DNA of 64,000 nucleotides from positions 1 to 64,000 of the forward strand of contig CADASK010000002.1 of the NCBI GenBank assembly GCA_902790495.1, read 5' to 3'. The notes below the pieces were generated by a model that saw nothing but the letters and a program-made list of their open reading frames with translations, did not search any database and was not told the DNA's origin. The position numbers were made by a program, and so were the translations under genes. Of the stretch, positions 59,396-64,000 are shown one piece after another; within the stretch, counting starts at the first letter, position 1; each line of letters begins with the position of its first letter. This DNA comes from an uncultured Eubacteriales bacterium. GTDB taxonomy: Bacteria > Bacillota > Clostridia > Christensenellales > Aristaeellaceae.

Positions 59396-62300
59396 ATGCA
59401 TTCAACAACAAAAGAACCCCAGGCGCACGCAGGCGCCCCCCTGACCCTCCTCGACGCGGCGGATACCGCCAGCATCCGCCAGCTCATGGCGGAGATTTCC
59501 GAGGGTCACACCGTCGCACTCACCGGCCTCGCGGACAGTCAGGCCGCTTCTGTCGCGTCCAGACTGGCCCAGGACATGGGCCTGCGGGTGCTGATGGTCA
59601 CGCCCAACGACATCCGCGCCACCCGCGCGGCGGACGACGCGGCCCAGCTGCTCTCCTCCGGCACGGCGGCCCTGACCGGCGGCGAGATGGATCTGACCCG
59701 CGGCGTCAGCAGCCTGGACAGCGCCTGGCGGCGGTTGGACACCCTGACCCGGGCGGCCCGGGGCGAGGTGCGCCTGCTCTCGGCCTCGGTGGAGGCCCTG
59801 TGCCAGCGGATGGGCTCGGCGGATGTGTTTCTGCGCCATGTGATCCGCCTGAAGCCCGGCGACGTGCTGCCGCCGGCCACCCTGCTGCGCAAGCTGGTGG
59901 CCATGGGTTATGAGCGCGTGGAGATGGTGGAGGGCAAGGGCCAGTGCGCGATGCGCGGCTCCATCCTCGACGTGTTCCCGCCGGGGGCGGCCAACAGCCT
60001 GCGCATTGAGTATTTCGACGACGAGGTGGATTCCATCCGCGCCTTCGACAGCATGAGCCAGCGCAGCCTGGAGGCGGTGGACGAGGCGCTGATCGCCCCG
60101 GCGACGGAGGTGCTGCTGCGGGAGGAGGAGGCCCAGCAGGCGGCTAACCGGATGCGCCGGGCGGTGGCCTCCGCGTCCCAGCTGGAGGAGCTGCCAGCCC
60201 TGCTGGACAGCCTGCCGCCCCTGCCGGACGAGGGGGACGAGGAGGATGCCGACACCTTTGACCGGGTGGTGGCTCCGGCGGTGCGCCGCCAGCAGCTGAG
60301 CGCCACCCGCCAGGCGGAGCTGGAGAAGCGCGCCAGCGCCCTGCTGGCCGACGCCGACACGGTGGAGCAGGGTCTCCCCTTCCGGCGCATCCGGGTGTGG
60401 CTGCCCGTGCTGACCGACGAGACGGAAACCCTGCTGGACTGGTACCGTCCCCAGGCCGTGATCCTCTGCCAGCCGGACGCCCTGCGCGAGCGGCTGCAGG
60501 AGCGCACGAACGGCTTCGCGGAGGATCTGCGGGCCGCCATGGAGCGCGGCGAGGCGGTGCCGGAGCAGGAGAAGCTGCTGATGGACTGGGACGAGGTGCT
60601 CGCGCGCCTGGCGGAGGTGCCGGTGATCACGGCCTCCTCGCTGACCAAGGGCCTGGCCGGCATCCGCCCGGAGACCGTCATCAGCCTGGACTCCACGCCC
60701 GTCACGGGCTATTCCTCCCAGGTCAAGGCGCTGGCGGAGGACGCGAAGCGCTGGCTGGCGGAGGGCTACACGGTGGCGCTGCTCTCCGGCGGCGCGGCAC
60801 GCGGCCAGCGTCTGCGGGATTCCCTGGGGGAGCTGGGCGTGCAGGCCGCCTTCCGGGAGGAGACCGCCTCGCTGACGCGGGGAGCGGTGACCATCGTGCC
60901 CATCACATTGAGCCAGGGCTTTGTGTGGCCCGAGGCGAAGCTGGCGGTCTGCGCCGACACAGACATCTGGGGCGCGGGCTACCGCCGGGCGAAGGGCCGC
61001 AAGACCAGCGGCGAGCGCATCGCGGCCTTCACGGATCTCCACGTGGGCGACTACGTGGTGCATGAGGATCACGGCATCGGCATCTACCAGGGCACCACGC
61101 GCATGACGATGGAGGGCGCGCAGCGGGACTACCTGCTGATCCAGTACGCCGACAGCGACAAGCTCTACGTGCCCATCGACCAGCTGCAGCGGGTGCAGCG
61201 CTACATCGGCAACCCGGCCCAGCCGCCCAAGCTCAACAGCCTCGGCGGCGACTGGAAGCGCCAGAAGCGCAAGGCCAAGGAGGGCCTGAAGAAGCTGGCC
61301 TTCTCCCTGGTGCAGCTCTACGCCAACCGGGCCAAGACCCACGGCCACGCCTTCAGCGCCGATACGCCCTGGCAGCGGGAGTTCGAGGATCAGTTCCCCT
61401 ACGAGCTGACGCCCGACCAGGCCCAGAGTGTGCGGGAGATCACCGCTGACATGGAGAGCGACCGCAACATGGATCGCCTGCTGATCGGCGACGTGGGCTA
61501 CGGCAAGACCGAGGTGAGCCTGCGGGCGGCCTTCAAGGCCGTGATGGACGGCAAGCAGGTGGCGATGCTGGCCCCGACCACCATCCTCGCCCAGCAGCAC
61601 TACAACACGGTGCGCCAGCGCTTCGCCTCCTTCCCGGTCACGGTGGAGGTGCTCTCGCGCTTCCGCACGGCCGCGGAGCAGAAGCGCGTGCTGGCCGACG
61701 TGGCCGCGGGCAAGGTGGACATCCTGGTGGGCACCCACCGCATCCTCGCCAAGGACGTGAAGTTCAAGGATCTCGGCCTGCTGATCGTGGACGAGGAGCA
61801 GCGCTTCGGCGTGCAGCACAAGGAGATCATCAAGAACATGAAGCAGCAGATGGACGTGCTGACCCTCTCGGCCACGCCCATCCCCCGCACGCTGCACATG
61901 TCCATGGTGGGCATCCGCGATATGTCCGTGCTGGAGAGCCCGCCGGAGGACCGCCTGCCCGTGCAGACCCACGTGGTGGAGTACTCCGACAGCCTGGTGC
62001 GGGACGCGATCCTGCGCGAGATCAGCCGGGGCGGACAGGTTTACTTCCTTTATAATCGCGTCAACACCATCGAGCGCTTCTACCAGCGGCTCCGCGCCCT
62101 GGTGCCGGAGGCCCGCATCGGCATCGCCCACGGGCAGATGAAGGAGCACGGCCTCGAGGACGTGATGATGGACTTTTACGGCGGCAGCTACGACGTGCTG
62201 CTGTGCACCACCATCATCGAGAGCGGCTTGGACGTGCCCACGGCCAACACGCTGATCGTCTTCGACGCGGAGCGCTTCGGCCTCAGCCAGCTTTACCAGC

Positions 62301-63070
62301 TGCGCGGGCGCGTCGGCCGCTCCAGCCGCCAGGCCTACGCCTACCTGACCGTGCGGCAGGATCGCCTGCTCTCGGAGACGGCCCAGCAGCGCCTGGACGC
62401 CATCCGCGAGTTCACGGCCTTCGGCGCGGGCTTCCGCATCGCCATGCGCGACCTGGAGATCCGCGGCGCGGGCAACATCCTCGGCCCGGAGCAGCACGGC
62501 CACCTGGAGACCCTCGGCTACGAGATGTACTGCAAGCTGATCGAGGAGACCATGGCGGAGGCCCAGGGCAAGGTGGACCGCAGCGAGCTGGCGACCCGGG
62601 TGGATCTGCACGTGGACGCCTTCCTGCCCGGGGACTACATCGCCGACGAGAAGCAGCGCATGGAGATGTACAAGCGCATCGCCAACCTGACCTCGGCGGA
62701 CGACCGGGCGGATATCATCGACGAGCTGGTGGACCGCTTCGGAGAGCCGCCGAAGACTGTGGAGACCCTGATGGATGTGAGCCAGCTGCGCGTGCTGTGC
62801 AGCCGCGTGGGCATCACCCAGGTGACCTGCAAAGGCGCGGTGATGACCATGAAGATGGATCCCGACTACGTGCCCGAGGGCGCGGCCCTGCTGGCGGCGA
62901 TGGCCCGCGCGGACAAGCGCCTGACCCTCACGCCCCGCGGTCCCACCGCGATGCTGCTCAAGGGCGCCTGGCGCAATGAGCGCGAGGCCCTGACCGAGGG
63001 CGTCCGCGTGATGACCAAGCTGAACGACGCCCTGGATGAAGTGACTGGGAAAACTGCTGCAGCCATATAA
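59396..63070 (+). CDS. mfd: Transcription-repair coupling factor
   Basis: A 1224-residue Mfd, which removes stalled RNA polymerase and recruits UvrA. UvrB-like N-terminal domains (1-~340) are followed by the RNA-polymerase-interacting domain (VGDYVVHEDHGIGIYQG near 551). The helicase has Walker A GDVGYGKTE near residue 698 and DEEQRFG near 800, and a RecG-like second half (GRVGRSSRQAYAYL). The C-terminal TRCF domain ends the protein. Full family length. The ribosome site (AAGG) is weak. Confidence 0.95.
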   Translation: MHSTTKEPQAHAGAPLTLLDAADTASIRQLMAEISEGHTVALTGLADSQAASVASRLAQDMGLRVLMVTPNDIRATRAADDAAQLLSSGTAALTGGEMDLTRGVSSLDSAWRRLDTLTRAARGEVRLLSASVEALCQRMGSADVFLRHVIRLKPGDVLPPATLLRKLVAMGYERVEMVEGKGQCAMRGSILDVFPPGAANSLRIEYFDDEVDSIRAFDSMSQRSLEAVDEALIAPATEVLLREEEAQQAANRMRRAVASASQLEELPALLDSLPPLPDEGDEEDADTFDRVVAPAVRRQQLSATRQAELEKRASALLADADTVEQGLPFRRIRVWLPVLTDETETLLDWYRPQAVILCQPDALRERLQERTNGFAEDLRAAMERGEAVPEQEKLLMDWDEVLARLAEVPVITASSLTKGLAGIRPETVISLDSTPVTGYSSQVKALAEDAKRWLAEGYTVALLSGGAARGQRLRDSLGELGVQAAFREETASLTRGAVTIVPITLSQGFVWPEAKLAVCADTDIWGAGYRRAKGRKTSGERIAAFTDLHVGDYVVHEDHGIGIYQGTTRMTMEGAQRDYLLIQYADSDKLYVPIDQLQRVQRYIGNPAQPPKLNSLGGDWKRQKRKAKEGLKKLAFSLVQLYANRAKTHGHAFSADTPWQREFEDQFPYELTPDQAQSVREITADMESDRNMDRLLIGDVGYGKTEVSLRAAFKAVMDGKQVAMLAPTTILAQQHYNTVRQRFASFPVTVEVLSRFRTAAEQKRVLADVAAGKVDILVGTHRILAKDVKFKDLGLLIVDEEQRFGVQHKEIIKNMKQQMDVLTLSATPIPRTLHMSMVGIRDMSVLESPPEDRLPVQTHVVEYSDSLVRDAILREISRGGQVYFLYNRVNTIERFYQRLRALVPEARIGIAHGQMKEHGLEDVMMDFYGGSYDVLLCTTIIESGLDVPTANTLIVFDAERFGLSQLYQLRGRVGRSSRQAYAYLTVRQDRLLSETAQQRLDAIREFTAFGAGFRIAMRDLEIRGAGNILGPEQHGHLETLGYEMYCKLIEETMAEAQGKVDRSELATRVDLHVDAFLPGDYIADEKQRMEMYKRIANLTSADDRADIIDELVDRFGEPPKTVETLMDVSQLRVLCSRVGITQVTCKGAVMTMKMDPDYVPEGAALLAAMARADKRLTLTPRGPTAMLLKGAWRNEREALTEGVRVMTKLNDALDEVTGKTAAAI

Positions 63071-63092
63071 AAAAGCAATCCGTAAAGAGATG

Positions 63093-63153
63093 CGGGCGAA
63101 GGGTTGCAAGGGGCGATCGCAAAGCCCCTTGCCCGCGCCCGCAGGCGCGGAAC
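63093..63153 (+). repeat. Two-hairpin intergenic element, short form (copy K)
   Basis: Hairpin 1 GCAAGGGGC (63106-63114) with GCCCCTTGC (63124-63132) around GATCGCAAA; hairpin 2 CCGCGCC/GGCGCGG around CGCA. This is the cleanest short-form copy and a good reference for the family. Confidence 0.92.
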
Positions 63154-63201
63154 CGCTGCTAAAGCAAAGTCTTTAAACTTATTTATTGAGGAAGCGATCC
63201 G

Positions 63202-64000
63202 ATGAGCGCCAAAAAGCAAATAACCCAGCAGGATCGCGGCATGATGCTCCTGCACGAGGACATCAGCCGCGTCATCCCGAAGCTGGCTGTCCCCACCATC
63301 ATCTCCATGCTGATCACCAGCATCTACAATATGGCCGACACCTTCTTTGTCGGCCGCATCGGCACAGCCGCCTCCGGCGCGGTGGGCGTCATCTTCTCGG
63401 CCATGGCGTTCATCCAGGCCATCGCCTTCACCATCGGCATGGGCTGCAGCGCCAACATGAGCCGCGAGATGGGCGCGGGCCACCTGGAGGAGGCGCGCGG
63501 CTTCGTGTCCCAGGCCTTCTTCATCGCCCTGGGCATGGGCGTGGTGGTCTCCGCCGTCGGCCTAATCGCCCTGGATCCCCTCGTGCGCCTGCTCGGCGCC
63601 ACCGAGACCATTGCGCCCCACGCGAAGGCCTACGCGACCTACATCCTCTACGGAGCGCCCTTCATGATGAGCTCGCTGGTGCTCAACAACCTCCTGCGCT
63701 TCCAGGGCCTCGCGGCCTACGCGATGGTGGGCATCGGCATCGGCGGCCTGCTGAACATGGCCCTCGACCCGCTGCTGATCTTCGGCCTCGGCATGGGCAC
63801 GGCCGGCGCGGGCGCGGCGACGGCCATCTCCCAGGCGGTCAGTCTGGCCATTCTGCTGACCATCACCAACACCCGCTCCGACACGATGCACGTCCGCCTG
63901 CGCGATTTCCACCCGACGCGCAGCACGGTGTGGCGGATGCTGTACAACGGTTTCCCGTCCCTCGGGCGGCAGGGCATCGCCAGCGTGGCGACCATCATCC
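63202..64000 (+). CDS. MATE family efflux transporter (5' part, runs off the window)
   Basis: 266 codons are present, open to the end of the window. The protein starts MSAKKQITQQDRG and shows the MatE pattern: PKLAVPTIISMLITSIYNMADTFFVGRIG in the first membrane segments, then about five more (MGCSANMSREMGAG loop, LGMGTAGAGAATAISQAVS). MATE proteins export drugs or metabolites with Na+ or H+. A GAGGAAG site lies upstream of the ATG at 63202. The C-terminal half is outside the window. Confidence 0.9.
   Translation, partial: MSAKKQITQQDRGMMLLHEDISRVIPKLAVPTIISMLITSIYNMADTFFVGRIGTAASGAVGVIFSAMAFIQAIAFTIGMGCSANMSREMGAGHLEEARGFVSQAFFIALGMGVVVSAVGLIALDPLVRLLGATETIAPHAKAYATYILYGAPFMMSSLVLNNLLRFQGLAAYAMVGIGIGGLLNMALDPLLIFGLGMGTAGAGAATAISQAVSLAILLTITNTRSDTMHVRLRDFHPTRSTVWRMLYNGFPSLGRQGIASVATII

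Noticed and set aside
1..64000. tRNA, rRNA or prophage genes
   Set aside because: No tRNA cloverleaf, rRNA sequence, integrase, portal or terminase was recognised by reading; a tRNAscan or Rfam search could still find a small RNA.

Overview
The window looks like a chromosome segment of a high-G+C anaerobic member of the Clostridia (Bacillota). Supporting signs are a Bacillus-type PurR, AddA, DUF815 ATPase, a biotin-dependent decarboxylase cluster, a TnpV-type transposon protein and intergenic repeats of the kind common in gut Clostridia. The genus cannot be named from the sequence.

1-14.7 kb has visibly lower G+C than the rest and lacks the main intergenic repeat family. It holds a DUF503 protein, an Rrf2 regulator with a cysteine cluster, a dicarboxylate/amino-acid symporter, an ECF S component, a broken junction of a cysteine desulfurase and an O-acetylhomoserine sulfhydrylase, AzlC/AzlD, a copper module (CopA, a HMA-SafE-cupredoxin fusion, a DUF2318 lipoprotein) and a polar amino-acid ABC transporter. 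A Cys/Met-rich leader peptide with a good promoter precedes the transporter. A decayed 1.8-kb stretch with short repeats and tnpV follows. This part may be a transferred island, or a mis-joined contig.

14.7-25.2 kb (+ strand) holds three secreted-protein genes (two HlyD-like proteins around an FN3-like protein), mutL, a small acidic ORF, an SH3b protein, a zinc alcohol dehydrogenase, a DUF2442 protein, and an ABC-F gene whose leader ends in a terminator next to the start codon.

25.2-43.1 kb (- strand) holds a five-gene carboxyltransferase/decarboxylase cluster, an MBL hydrolase, a PHP phosphatase, addA, recF, dnaN and smc. Three clusters of DnaA-box-like 9-mers and two perfect parS palindromes lie among them. 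This looks origin-proximal, although dnaA is absent.

43.3-64 kb (+ strand) holds a secreted FMN/FAD reductase, then a complete branched-chain amino-acid locus (ilvB-ilvN-ilvC-HMA-like gene-ilvD-leuA-leuC-leuD-leuB) behind a leader peptide and attenuator. It ends with a DUF815 ATPase, purR, pth, mfd and the start of a MATE transporter.

The most unusual feature is a family of at least twelve intergenic elements in the high-G+C part. Each has two adjacent hairpins with conserved loops, stems that change by compensating substitutions, and in some copies a third nested hairpin.
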